Assembly (NCBI GenBank): GCA_029212415.1
Contig: JARGOF010000029.1
Span: forward strand, 1-61,234
Reading direction: 5' to 3'
DNA: 61,234 bases
Source of the DNA: Rhizobiaceae bacterium
GTDB lineage: Bacteria > Pseudomonadota > Alphaproteobacteria > Rhizobiales > Rhizobiaceae
Below the pieces are notes generated by a model, which was not told where the DNA came from, searched no databases, and was given only the letters and a program-made list of their open reading frames with translations. Of this stretch, positions 19,400-28,169 are shown piece by piece (within the stretch, counting starts at the first letter, position 1; each line of letters starts with the position of its first letter). The position numbers were made by a program, and so were the translations under genes.

Positions 19400-20166
19400 G
19401 ACAGACCCTGCGATGTTATTGCCGAATCATGCACTGCCGCTTCCAGAGGTTCTTCAACTTTGGGCTTTGCAACGACAGGTTCGTCGGAAATGATTCGCCC
19501 CTCATCCAGACACACGATCCTGGTGCAAACCCGTTCCAGCATATTGATGTTGTGGGAGGCAATCACCAGGATTTTGGTCCGTGACACCAGATCCTCCATG
19601 CGCTGCTCGGCTTTTTTGCTGAACGTTTTGTCAACGACGCTCAGCCACTCGTCGAGCAGCAGAATCTCCGGTGAAAAAGCCGTGGATACGGAGAACAATA
19701 CCCGCATCAACATACCAGATGAGAAGGTTCTCAACGGCAATCTTCGCATCTTGTCCTTGAGTTCGGTGAAATCCCAGATGGAATCGACCACATCCGCGGT
19801 CGGTTTGATGCCATCGACCCGCAGCAGCAACCGGATATTGTCCTCGGCAGAAATCTCCTTGTTTGCGCCTATGGCCAGGCCGAGCAAGGGCGTAATGTGG
19901 CCGGTCGAATTGATATGACCGCCCGATATCGGAAAAATGCCTGCAATCGTGCGCAACAGGGTCGTTTTGCCTGACCCGTTAGGGCCGTAAAGACCGACCC
20001 GTTCCCCGGCTTTGATCTCCAGATCGATGCCATGAAGTGCCCGGATGACCGACGCTTTTTCTCGTTGCCCGCCAACGACCGTCAGCAATCGTCGCTTCAA
20101 TGATTTGTCGTTCAGGTCGAAAACCGGATAGTCCAGAGTGACATTTTCAAGCGAAATGGAAGCCAT
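19396..20166 (-). CDS. ABC transporter ATPase for polysaccharide export (Wzt/KpsT type)
   Basis: 256 residues. Walker A is GPNGSGKTT at 61-69, the ABC signature is the degenerate FSSGMLMRVLF, and Walker B is ILLLDEWLSVVD. The Ser-Gly-Met signature and the DEWLSVVD box are characteristic of the polysaccharide and polyol-phosphate export subfamily. There is no C-terminal carbohydrate-binding domain of the long Wzt type, so it resembles KpsT. It powers export of a finished lipid-linked glycan through the permease encoded three bases upstream. Confidence 0.93.
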   Translation of the reverse strand: MASISLENVTLDYPVFDLNDKSLKRRLLTVVGGQREKASVIRALHGIDLEIKAGERVGLYGPNGSGKTTLLRTIAGIFPISGGHINSTGHITPLLGLAIGANKEISAEDNIRLLLRVDGIKPTADVVDSIWDFTELKDKMRRLPLRTFSSGMLMRVLFSVSTAFSPEILLLDEWLSVVDKTFSKKAEQRMEDLVSRTKILVIASHNINMLERVCTRIVCLDEGRIISDEPVVAKPKVEEPLEAAVHDSAITSQGLS

Positions 20167-20169
20167 TGC

Positions 20170-21006
20170 TCAGATCCAGAAAGGTGCATTGCGAAGTTGC
20201 GTCAGAGCGTACCATGCCAGGGATGCAAGCACTGCAAGAAACATCAGCGAAATGGCAAAGCTGCCCCAGGGCATGACTCCATTGAGCATCGGATCGCGCC
20301 AGACAGCCAGAAGATGCACGACAGGATTGTAGTGCAACAAAAATTCACGCCCGGACAACAAATCTGGCTTCCACATGATGGGAGAAGCCAGAAATGCCAA
20401 ATTCATCAGGGATTCGACGACAGGCTGGACGTCACGATAGCGTGTCGCCAGCGAACCCACAACAAGGGACAGGCATAGCGTCACGCCCGCGAAAATGACA
20501 AGGCCGGGAATTGCTGCAATGACGCGAAAAAAGGTCGTTCCGCCCAGGAACACAAACAACAGGATCGGCACAGCAATATTATGGGCAAGGAATAACAGGT
20601 GACGGAAAAAGCATTGAAGGAAAAACACATAGGCAGGTAAACCGCGATCTTTTATGAAGCCGCCGGCATCCAGCAAGGTCGTTGTCGAATTATTGGTTGT
20701 ACCCGACAAAAAGCTCCACAAAACGAAGCTGATGGCAAAATAGGGCAGAAAATCCCGTGTGCTCACGGCAGAGATTGCACTGAAGACAAAGCCGATACAG
20801 CCCACAAAAAATGCTGTCTGCAGGGTGATCCAGAAAGGACCGATAATGGAACGCGCATATCTGTGTCTGACATCATAGACAGCCAGGAAAAATGCCAATT
20901 TGATATCATTGACCACGCCAGGTGGCGATTTCTCTACCTTAAGAAAACCGTTGTCATCTACAATCGGCGAGCTGATTGTGTCTGCGTCCCTTGTTTGCGG
21001 CAACAT
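20170..21006 (-). CDS. ABC-2 type polysaccharide export permease (Wzm/KpsM type)
   Basis: 278 residues from the ATG at 21006, with six membrane helices after a cytosolic N-terminus. LAVYDVRHRYARSIIGPFWITLQTAFFVG is the typical amphipathic lead-in of Wzm/KpsM proteins, and SLATRYRDVQPVVESLMNLAFLASPIMW is the conserved region before the last helices. It forms the inner-membrane channel with the adjacent ATPase. A longer form would need a TTG at 21060. A gap of 235 bases from the RgpF-type gene upstream leaves room for an internal promoter. Confidence 0.92.
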   Translation of the reverse strand: MLPQTRDADTISSPIVDDNGFLKVEKSPPGVVNDIKLAFFLAVYDVRHRYARSIIGPFWITLQTAFFVGCIGFVFSAISAVSTRDFLPYFAISFVLWSFLSGTTNNSTTTLLDAGGFIKDRGLPAYVFFLQCFFRHLLFLAHNIAVPILLFVFLGGTTFFRVIAAIPGLVIFAGVTLCLSLVVGSLATRYRDVQPVVESLMNLAFLASPIMWKPDLLSGREFLLHYNPVVHLLAVWRDPMLNGVMPWGSFAISLMFLAVLASLAWYALTQLRNAPFWI

Positions 21007-21241
21007 CAGAATTATACCCTTGTCCAAAATAGGCGACCGTCCGGGGGCGTGTGACGCCAACCTCGAATATTTAACCGGTCGTCAAGTGCACGCGCGGTCA
21101 AGGGAACATCCCGGTTGCCGGCCGCATGCCCCAGCGCATTTGTTGTCTTTCATTTTGCATCATATTCAACAATAGCTGAAATCTCTGCTTTGCTGCCACC
21201 TGGGCCCTCAATACATAGCGATGAAATGGACCTTTACACCT

Positions 21242-22168
21242 TTACCTGTTGATACCCGAGACATGGGTCGTCGCATATTCAAATCCTGCCTTGGCCACCA
21301 CCATTGGTATCAGCCGCTCAAGTGCATGGAGAGTCGTTCCATCCAGGGCCAGAGGTTCTGCGGGGATTTCAGACAAATCCAGGTCCAGTTCAAACAACGG
21401 CTGCAAGGCATCAGGCCTTGCCCAGAACATGGTTCCGACAGGAAAATCGAAATGGATGGGCAAAGGGATGGCAATACCCATGCTGACGGCCAGCCTTGTA
21501 GCGCTTTCTTCATTCACCTCCCAGCCGAAGAGATGCGGATCTTCGGGAAAGACAAGCCCGATGTCGGGATGTTTTGCAAATGCAGCCAGGATCGTGTCAA
21601 CCATGGGGTGCTGATCACCGACGAGATGTTGCCAGGCAAAATTGCGCCAACGCGTTCCCATTTGGAGGGGCAGGTGTTTGCTTTTCTTACCGTGTAGATG
21701 GCCGACAATATCGTAGTTTTTTCCCAATCTCGCAGGCAATTCCTTTATGAACGGGAATATATCCCGGCCTTGATTGGGAACCACCCAGACCTCAAATGCA
21801 CTCCATCCACTACGCTCCAATTCCCTGTTTATCTCAACCCTCGCCGTTTCACTTGTGGTTGTGATGAAGAGATCCGGCCTGCTCTGATTGATCTCCAGGG
21901 ACCTGAGAAATTCCCCCAGCAGCTCAGGATAATGAAAATGTCCATGGATGGCCGCTTTCAACCTCGACGGCTCTGATTGCAGTGATGGCTCGAAAACACG
22001 ATGAAGCCATGGCCCCGCAGGGCTTCCCTTATTCAGGAAAGCACTGAGTGGATCCCTGAAAACACCCTGTTGAACGGGGTTCTTAAAATCATAGATCAAA
22101 GGGTTGAACCCCACCAAAGGGCGGCGGATACGTCGACCGGTATCCCGGCGTGCCAGAGGCCAATTCAA
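21242..22168 (-). CDS. Rhamnan synthesis F (RgpF) domain protein, possibly the 3' part of a split gene
   Basis: 308 residues matching the RgpF family: GFNPLIYDFKNP, AGPWLHRVF, AAIHGHFHYPELLGEFLRSL, FEVWVVPNQGRDIFPFIKEL, VGHLHGKKSKHL and FPVGTMFWARPDALQPLF. RgpF proteins are predicted glycosyltransferases in rhamnose-rich polysaccharide synthesis. The only nearby start is a TTG at 22168 without a Shine-Dalgarno sequence. The frame is the same as that of the upstream glycosyltransferase gene, separated by one TAG (22184-22186) and five sense codons. In relatives this domain often follows a glycosyltransferase in a single large protein, so this may be an interrupted fusion. Confidence 0.8.
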   Translation of the reverse strand: MNWPLARRDTGRRIRRPLVGFNPLIYDFKNPVQQGVFRDPLSAFLNKGSPAGPWLHRVFEPSLQSEPSRLKAAIHGHFHYPELLGEFLRSLEINQSRPDLFITTTSETARVEINRELERSGWSAFEVWVVPNQGRDIFPFIKELPARLGKNYDIVGHLHGKKSKHLPLQMGTRWRNFAWQHLVGDQHPMVDTILAAFAKHPDIGLVFPEDPHLFGWEVNEESATRLAVSMGIAIPLPIHFDFPVGTMFWARPDALQPLFELDLDLSEIPAEPLALDGTTLHALERLIPMVVAKAGFEYATTHVSGINR

Positions 22169-22183
22169 GCGCAGATTATTGAG

Positions 22184-23806
22184 CTAATTGCTGACCGCCT
22201 TTGTGTACTCCATTGCCTGACCGGCATCACCAAAATACAATTCCGTGTTGAAAACGCCCGCATCCAGAATTCTGACGGTCTCCTTTTGCATATGATCGAG
22301 ATGGGTAGCGGCCTCATTGCCGAATTCGTCTATTTTTTCCACGTAGGCTTCAAGATCAAAAAGCTCCGCAGCCATTTTCTTCAGGGCTGTCTTCTGTTTC
22401 TGTAATGATGAGCCAGAACTGACATTCGCTTGATCGTCCATTGCACGCGCAATGATCCTGGCTGCACCGCTGACGCTCGCATAGGGAGCAACCAATGACC
22501 GGGTGTTCTCATGTTCTGACAGAATATCGGAAATACCGCTGGCATTGTTGAAACAGGTGATTGGTATCCCTTGCAACAGGGCATCCATTGCCACGCAAGG
22601 CAGTGAATCCGTTCGCGAACTCAGGAACAGAAGATCAGCGGCCCCCAAATAGGGTGCCAGATCATCGACCTCATCGATAAACTCAACAACGCCCTGCAAA
22701 TTGCAATGTTTGACCTGCAAATCGATTGCCATCTTGTAAGCCGCTTCTTTTGGGTCGACAGGCCCAAGCCATATGAAACGAATATCGCGCCGGTTCATAT
22801 CCCGATGAAGAAAATCAGCGCTGGCAACAAAAAGGTCGACACCTTTGCGATAGGCTACTGTTCCCATCCCGAAAACCGTAAACCGATCATCCTTCACAAA
22901 AGGTGCGACTAAAGAGCCTTCTTCCTTTTCAGATGCTGCGGCTGACTTGGACTTCCCCGGAAGCCTCAAAGGCCCATGGGGTAGAATTGTGATTGCACGA
23001 CCGCGCAAAGCCACACAGTTTTCCTGAGAATCCCGGGCGGCAATTGTCGCGGGAAAGACAATTCGAGAGGCCTTCCCGTAAAGGTCATTCAAAATGCCAG
23101 GCGGCATATCGCATGCGAATTCGTGAACCAGCGCAACAACAGGCACACCACAATCTTCCAGTGAAACGGCCAGCTTCTGCGTCAGGGCGCTGTTTGCAAT
23201 AACATAGCGAGGACGATAGACGTCCTTCAGTTTCTGAGCCAGAAGCCTGATCTCATAGCCGCCCAGTTTCATGCCACGGGGCAATTCGACCGTTGCTGTC
23301 GCATCGGCTCGAATGGCATTTTCAATTGATCCGCCTTTCATAACAACCGCGACGACATTGTATTGTGATTTCAGTTCGTTGAGAATGTTCCAGCCAAGTA
23401 TCGGCGCATCCGATTTCGCTGCCTCATGAAAAAGCAACAGAATCGTCCGCCGATCCGGATCGATCTGTTCTGCCGGCAATGCAACCTCGTGCACCCTGCT
23501 GCGCCCGGTTCGCCCTGCAGAACGCCCCTGGATGATATAGTGCCTGAAGCGGCTAAAATTGTATTCGCGAACATCGGGATATTGTCTGGCATAAAATACC
23601 GGGTCAAAATCCTTGCTGGGTGCCGCGCCCTGCCGCTCCCCCAACACAAGGTAGTGTTCAACAGGACGAATGCCGGCATCTTTCGCTTCATCAGAAAAGC
23701 GATAGAAATGTTCGTCAAAAAACGGTTCTATATCTGACAGTTCGCTCAACCGAATGAAATTGCAACCAACATGCTTGTATTTTGACATTTGGCCGTGAGA
23801 GTTCAT
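22184..23806 (-). CDS. Glycosyltransferase (GT4) with N-terminal sequence repeats, 5' part of a possible fusion
   Basis: 540 residues from the ATG at 23806. The N-terminus carries two repeats seen before the transferase domain in many rhizobial enzymes, FFDEHFYRFSDEAKDAGIRPVEHYLVLGERQGAAPS and FDPVFYARQYPDVREYNFSRFRHYIIQGRS. The GT4 domain follows, with FTVFGMGTVAYRKGVDLFVASA and LLFLSSRTDSLPCVAMDALLQGIPIT. The end, AGVFNTELYFG, resembles the linker that normally precedes an RgpF domain, which is encoded in the same frame just past the TAG stop. An ATG at 23902 would lengthen it, but the added residues look non-native. First gene of the minus-strand glycan cluster. Confidence 0.82.
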   Translation of the reverse strand: MNSHGQMSKYKHVGCNFIRLSELSDIEPFFDEHFYRFSDEAKDAGIRPVEHYLVLGERQGAAPSKDFDPVFYARQYPDVREYNFSRFRHYIIQGRSAGRTGRSRVHEVALPAEQIDPDRRTILLLFHEAAKSDAPILGWNILNELKSQYNVVAVVMKGGSIENAIRADATATVELPRGMKLGGYEIRLLAQKLKDVYRPRYVIANSALTQKLAVSLEDCGVPVVALVHEFACDMPPGILNDLYGKASRIVFPATIAARDSQENCVALRGRAITILPHGPLRLPGKSKSAAASEKEEGSLVAPFVKDDRFTVFGMGTVAYRKGVDLFVASADFLHRDMNRRDIRFIWLGPVDPKEAAYKMAIDLQVKHCNLQGVVEFIDEVDDLAPYLGAADLLFLSSRTDSLPCVAMDALLQGIPITCFNNASGISDILSEHENTRSLVAPYASVSGAARIIARAMDDQANVSSGSSLQKQKTALKKMAAELFDLEAYVEKIDEFGNEAATHLDHMQKETVRILDAGVFNTELYFGDAGQAMEYTKAVSN

Positions 23807-24279
23807 GTAACAATCGTTCCCTTTCCCGTGCATGGATTCGGACACGGAACCTCTGCTGGTAACAAGAATGAGCGCTGCTGATCTGCCTGCCCCAGCCAGC
23901 ATCCTGGAAAGAGCATCCCGCCGGATTTGATGTCATCTCCAGCGAAGACCCGATCAGCGAAAAACGACAGAGCCTATCAAGATTTTGGTTCCCCACTCTA
24001 TTTCCAAGCCCATCATACTATCTCATGGATTTGCCACAGGATAAAAGCAAAGCAGACATAAATTTTGTTTTCAAACTTGGAAACACACACCTCTTCGATA
24101 TATCAATCAATGACCCATTCCAACTCGTGAACTGAATTTTACCGGTCTGATATCCAATGGAATATTATTGATAAGTCGGGACCACTGATGCGCTGTCCCG
24201 GCGTTCCTTGGCCAGCCACCTTTATCGGCATATGAAGGCCTAATATTGAGAAACAAAGTGTCACAGGCAAAAATTCCCC
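23807..24279. other. Divergent promoter region of the glycan locus
   Basis: This roughly 470-base region lies between two divergent glycosyltransferase genes and must hold promoters for both directions. It is locally A+T-rich around 24040-24110. No convincing -35/-10 pair, operator or terminator was identified, and no gene is supported. Confidence 0.4.
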
Positions 24280-26268
24280 ATGAAAACGATGATTGAAACA
24301 CCGGCCTTTCTGTCCCGAAAACACGCAACAAATCTGACCTTCGGTTACGACCTGCCAATGGCTTTGATCGGGGTGTGGGTTTGCGCCGGTACTGATTTCC
24401 AGACCCTCCATGATATCGAATCAGATGCCGGGCTTGATGCGCTGATGCATTGGTGGATGGCAAGTGGCAGAAATGAATTTCCCGGACTGCGTCAAATCCT
24501 CGATATCAAGCTGATTGAAAACCTGCATCTCGCCCCACTCAAATCTGCGATGGCTTGCCCGAGTGAGCCGAAATTGACCGACCTGCAAATGCTGGTCATG
24601 CGTCACAGGCCGGATCTGCAGGCAATTTTCAATATATCGACGAAACAGGGCATCGAAACATTCTGGAAGTGGTGGCTGTCGAACGGACAGAAAGAATATG
24701 GTATTGGCGCAGATTCTCTGGCGCTCCGTCAATTCATTACACTTATTCAAGGACTGGACCACAAGAATGCAGGCTGCGATCCATCGGTTGATGCCATGCG
24801 ATTTGCCACCCTGAATCAGCTCCGCCCACTACTGGTACGTCGCCACCCGGAAATCATAGATCTCCTGAACACAATACATTTTGATTTTCTGCAGGCAGAA
24901 TCAGCAACCAATCCCGAACTGCTCTCTCCTTTGATGTCTCTGATTTATCGGCACAGAACCGACCTGCAGAGGCAATTTGATCTGAGTACACAAAAAGGCC
25001 GCAAAGAACTTTGGCTATGGTGGAAAGACCACGGCCAGGCCCATTATTTTGGCCAGAAATTCAAACCAGATTCACCAGAGATACAGGACGACCCAAGCAA
25101 GACCATGCCCCCGGCGGCGGCGACCAACAACACGAACACTTGCGTTGCAGCCGGACCCGACTCCCATACCGGGAATGGCGACATTTCCCTGATCGGTTAT
25201 CCACGCGGAGAGTTCGGGCTTGGTGAAGATATTCGACTTCTCCGGCAATCACTGAAAGCGGTTGAAGTCGAGCCGACTGTCGTCAAAGCACCCTGGCACA
25301 TTACAGCGCGGGAGATGATAGACGAGCAATCAGTCGAGGCCGACGCAGCAATATTTGATGGCGAGGTCATGTTCTATGTGATGCCGGCGTTTGATCTTCT
25401 GACGCTCGTCAACAGGTTCGGTCTGCAAGCCTTCAACGCCCATCGCAAAATCGGTTTCTGTCAATGGGAATTGGTCAAATTTCCGGAAATCGCCAAGATG
25501 GCACTCGAACTGGTTGATGAGATATGGTGCCACTCCGAACATTCGGCGACGGCTTTTCGCAACGCCACCGACAAACCGGTTATCAAAGTGCCTCTGCCTG
25601 TCCTGTTGCCTGAAATTTCACCCGTTTCGAGACGAATGTTTGACCTGCCTGAAGAGGCATTTATTGTTTTCTCAGCCTTTGATGGCGCCTCGTCCATTGC
25701 CCGTAAAAATCCCCTGGGCGCCATTGCATCCTTTCAGAAAGCCTTTCCACGCGCCACACATGATAATGCCCGCCTGATCATCAAGGCCATGAATATATCC
25801 AATGATTCCCTATGGCGGGAATGCCTGCGCAGAGCGGCATTGGACCAGCGGATCATCATTCGCAATGAAGTCATGGACCGGATGGACTATTACCGGCTTC
25901 TGAGTTGCTGTGATGTGGTCTTGTCCATGCACCGTGCTGAAGGGTTTGGACGTTTGATGGCCGAAGCAATGGCGATGGGAATACCCGTCATCGGTTCCGC
26001 CTATTCCGGCAATCTCGACTTCATGAATGAAAACAACAGCTGGTTGGTCAGCGGCGAACAGGTCCCGGTTTTTGCAGGCGACTATGCATTCTTTCAGGGC
26101 CAGACATGGTTGGAACCAGATGTTGATGAGGCTGCACTGGCCCTGCAGGAATGCGCGCAGGACAGCGAGAAGAGATCGCGGCTCGTTGCTGCGGCACGCA
26201 CCACAATGGCCGGCTACAGCCCGCAAAAATGCGGCGAACGCTATCTCGAGCTGCTCGGCCGATCTTAA
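24280..26268 (+). CDS. Glycosyltransferase (GT4) with three N-terminal W-rich repeats
   Basis: 662 residues. The first 260 contain three related units ending in ALMHWWMASGRNEF, TFWKWWLSNGQKEY and ELWLWWKDHGQAHY, each preceded by a DLQxxF-(N/D)-(I/L)-ST-like stretch. A low-complexity linker (about 265-300) leads to a GT-B domain with IGYPRGEFGLGEDIRLL near its start and MHRAEGFGRLMAEAMAMGIPVIGS as the donor-binding block. The repeats probably mediate protein or glycan contacts; this is inference. It is transcribed away from the rest of the locus and converges with a crotonase gene, leaving 15 bases between stop codons. Confidence 0.83.
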   Translation: MKTMIETPAFLSRKHATNLTFGYDLPMALIGVWVCAGTDFQTLHDIESDAGLDALMHWWMASGRNEFPGLRQILDIKLIENLHLAPLKSAMACPSEPKLTDLQMLVMRHRPDLQAIFNISTKQGIETFWKWWLSNGQKEYGIGADSLALRQFITLIQGLDHKNAGCDPSVDAMRFATLNQLRPLLVRRHPEIIDLLNTIHFDFLQAESATNPELLSPLMSLIYRHRTDLQRQFDLSTQKGRKELWLWWKDHGQAHYFGQKFKPDSPEIQDDPSKTMPPAAATNNTNTCVAAGPDSHTGNGDISLIGYPRGEFGLGEDIRLLRQSLKAVEVEPTVVKAPWHITAREMIDEQSVEADAAIFDGEVMFYVMPAFDLLTLVNRFGLQAFNAHRKIGFCQWELVKFPEIAKMALELVDEIWCHSEHSATAFRNATDKPVIKVPLPVLLPEISPVSRRMFDLPEEAFIVFSAFDGASSIARKNPLGAIASFQKAFPRATHDNARLIIKAMNISNDSLWRECLRRAALDQRIIIRNEVMDRMDYYRLLSCCDVVLSMHRAEGFGRLMAEAMAMGIPVIGSAYSGNLDFMNENNSWLVSGEQVPVFAGDYAFFQGQTWLEPDVDEAALALQECAQDSEKRSRLVAAARTTMAGYSPQKCGERYLELLGRS

Positions 26269-26283
26269 TTTAAGGGAACCACT

Positions 26284-27105
26284 CTATCGCCCCGTCCATT
26301 TGGGATCACGTTTTTCCAGGAAGGCATTGATCCCTTCCTCGGCATCCCTTGCCATCATGTTCTCCGTCATCACCCAGGCCGTATAATCATAGGCCTCCAG
26401 CAAAGGGCGCTCAATCTGCTGGTAGAATGCCTCCTTGCCGATCTTCAGGGTCAAGGGTGACTTTGATGCGATGACGGCAGCATATTTGTCCGTCACAGTG
26501 CGCAGATATTCCTTCGGCACGATACGGTTGACCAACCCGTATTCCCTGGCTGAGGACGCATCAACCTGCTCACCGGTCAAAAGCATCTCCATGGCCTGTT
26601 TGCGATGCGCCGTGCGTGACAGGGCTACCATCGGCGTCGAGCAGAAAAGCCCGATATTCACGCCCGGCGTGCCGAAGGTCGAGGTGTCGGTGCAGATGGC
26701 AAGATCACATGTCGCCACCAATTGGCAGCCGGCAGCAGTCGCCACCCCGTCAATCTCTGCAATGACAGGTTTCGGCAGATTGGTAATGGTCATCATCACC
26801 TCGGCGCACAGGCGCATGGTCTTTTCGAAAAACGCCCTGCCCCGGTCCTCATCCTGCCGATGAGATGTCAGTTCCTTGAGATCGTGACCTGCTGAAAAAA
26901 GCTTTCCGGCGGCCGCGATGATCACGACGCGCACATGGTGGTCTTCACCTGCCTTGTCGAGTGACGCCTTCAGCGCTTCCAACAGGGCCATCGACAAGGC
27001 ATTGGCAGGCGGATTGTTCAATGTGAGTCGCAATATGCCATCATAGACTTGCGAGACTACCAATGCGTCACTGTCGCGTTCTTTTGCCGTCACTGCTACA
27101 GACAT
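26284..27105 (-). CDS. Crotonase-family protein, ECHDC3-like, lacking catalytic glutamates
   Basis: 273 residues from the ATG at 27105, which has GGAGG six bases upstream. The oxyanion-hole segments are present (LFSAGHDLKEL and DGVATAAGCQLVAT), but the two glutamates of true enoyl-CoA hydratases are replaced: AAGCQ has Gln, and FGTPGVNIGLFCSTP has Gly. This matches the ECHDC3 subgroup, for which hydratase activity is doubtful. It could be an isomerase, hydrolase or binding protein for an acyl-CoA. It is divergent from a second atypical crotonase across a spacer with a TTACGT triple repeat. Confidence 0.88.
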   Translation of the reverse strand: MSVAVTAKERDSDALVVSQVYDGILRLTLNNPPANALSMALLEALKASLDKAGEDHHVRVVIIAAAGKLFSAGHDLKELTSHRQDEDRGRAFFEKTMRLCAEVMMTITNLPKPVIAEIDGVATAAGCQLVATCDLAICTDTSTFGTPGVNIGLFCSTPMVALSRTAHRKQAMEMLLTGEQVDASSAREYGLVNRIVPKEYLRTVTDKYAAVIASKSPLTLKIGKEAFYQQIERPLLEAYDYTAWVMTENMMARDAEEGINAFLEKRDPKWTGR

Positions 27106-27218
27106 AGGGTCCTCCTGAACTGTCGTGCGGCCCGGCTGCTTTTCATGGGTTGCGGGCCATCCTTCGCTTTTCCTTGGTATATCGCCTCTGTTCTGCTTGG
27201 CAAGCACCGCAGGACCAA

Positions 27219-27236
27219 TTACGTTTACGTTTACGT
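27219..27236. promoter_or_regulatory. (TTACGT)3 repeat between two divergent crotonase genes
   Basis: Three perfect tandem copies of TTACGT lie 114 bases from one start codon and 32 bases from the other. From memory, operators of MerR-type regulators of acyl-CoA and branched-chain catabolism (LiuR-like) contain similar ACGT-spaced motifs. No regulator gene is present in the window. Confidence 0.5.
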
Positions 27237-27267
27237 TAGCTGAACGCGCGCTGGCAGGAGGAATAGT

Positions 27268-28137
27268 GTGGCAAAGGTTCTCTTTGAAAAGGACGGTCGC
27301 ATCGGCCGCATCACACTGAACCGCCCTGAGGTCCTCAATGCCATTGACGATGACCTGCCCCGTGAACTGGAAGACGCCGTCAGGCGCGCCAATGATGACA
27401 ACCATATCCATGTCATCATATTGGCGGGAGCCGGCAAGGGTTTTTGCGCCGGCTATGACCTTGCCCATTATGCTCAGGCACGCGAGGGCGAAGGCCATCA
27501 GGCCACCCAGGAGATGCCCTGGGACCCGATGAAAGACTACGCTTTCATGATGCGTAATACCGAGGCATTCATGTCGCTATGGCGCTCGTACCGGCCTGTC
27601 CTTGCGAAGGTGCATGGCTTTGCCGTTGCCGGCGGTTCGGACATCGCCCTTTGCGCCGACATGATTGTCATGGCCGATGACGCAAAGATCGGCTACATGC
27701 CGACACGTGTCTGGGGGTGCCCGACAACCGCCATGTGGGTCTACCGGCTCGGCCCCGAAAAGGCCAAGCGCTTGCTGTTTACCGGCGATACAATCAACGG
27801 GCGCGAAGCCGAGCAAATGGGCCTCGTTGTCAAATCAGTACCTGCCGAAAGACTCGACGACGAAGTGGAGGCTCTGGCTGAACGCATGGCCAGCGTGCCC
27901 GTCAATCAATTGATGATGCAGAAGCTTGTGGTCAATCAGGCCATTGAGGCCATGGGGCTCAAACAGACACAAATGTTTGCAACCCTGTTTGACGGCATCA
28001 CCCGCCACTCGCCCGAAGGACTGAATTTCAAGGCCCGCGCCGAGGATATCGGCTGGAAACAGGCCGTGCGCGAGCGCGATCTTGGAACCTTCGACTGGAC
28101 AGAAAATCGCCCGATCAATTCCGTCAAGGGCAGTTAG
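27268..28137 (+). CDS. Crotonase-family protein (enoyl-CoA hydratase/isomerase superfamily)
   Basis: 289 residues starting with GTG at 27268, with AGGAGG six bases upstream. ITLNRPEVLNAIDDDLP, GFCAGYDLAHY and GFAVAGGSDIALCADMIV define a crotonase fold. The usual catalytic Glu positions read Asp in AGGSDIAL and Arg in YMPTRVWG, so a standard hydratase is unlikely. The C-terminal part (VNQLMMQKLVVNQAIEAMGLKQTQM) is longer than in typical hydratases. The PaaI thioesterase gene follows 32 bases downstream, suggesting a small acyl-CoA operon. Substrate unknown. Confidence 0.87.
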   Translation: MAKVLFEKDGRIGRITLNRPEVLNAIDDDLPRELEDAVRRANDDNHIHVIILAGAGKGFCAGYDLAHYAQAREGEGHQATQEMPWDPMKDYAFMMRNTEAFMSLWRSYRPVLAKVHGFAVAGGSDIALCADMIVMADDAKIGYMPTRVWGCPTTAMWVYRLGPEKAKRLLFTGDTINGREAEQMGLVVKSVPAERLDDEVEALAERMASVPVNQLMMQKLVVNQAIEAMGLKQTQMFATLFDGITRHSPEGLNFKARAEDIGWKQAVRERDLGTFDWTENRPINSVKGS

Positions 28138-28169
28138 ACCACATTCAAACAATACCGGATCAAATTACC

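Noticed and set aside
27106-27498. Longer N-terminus for the minus-strand crotonase
   Set aside because: The extension would run through the operator-like repeat and into the divergent gene. A perfect GGAGG site supports the start at 27105.
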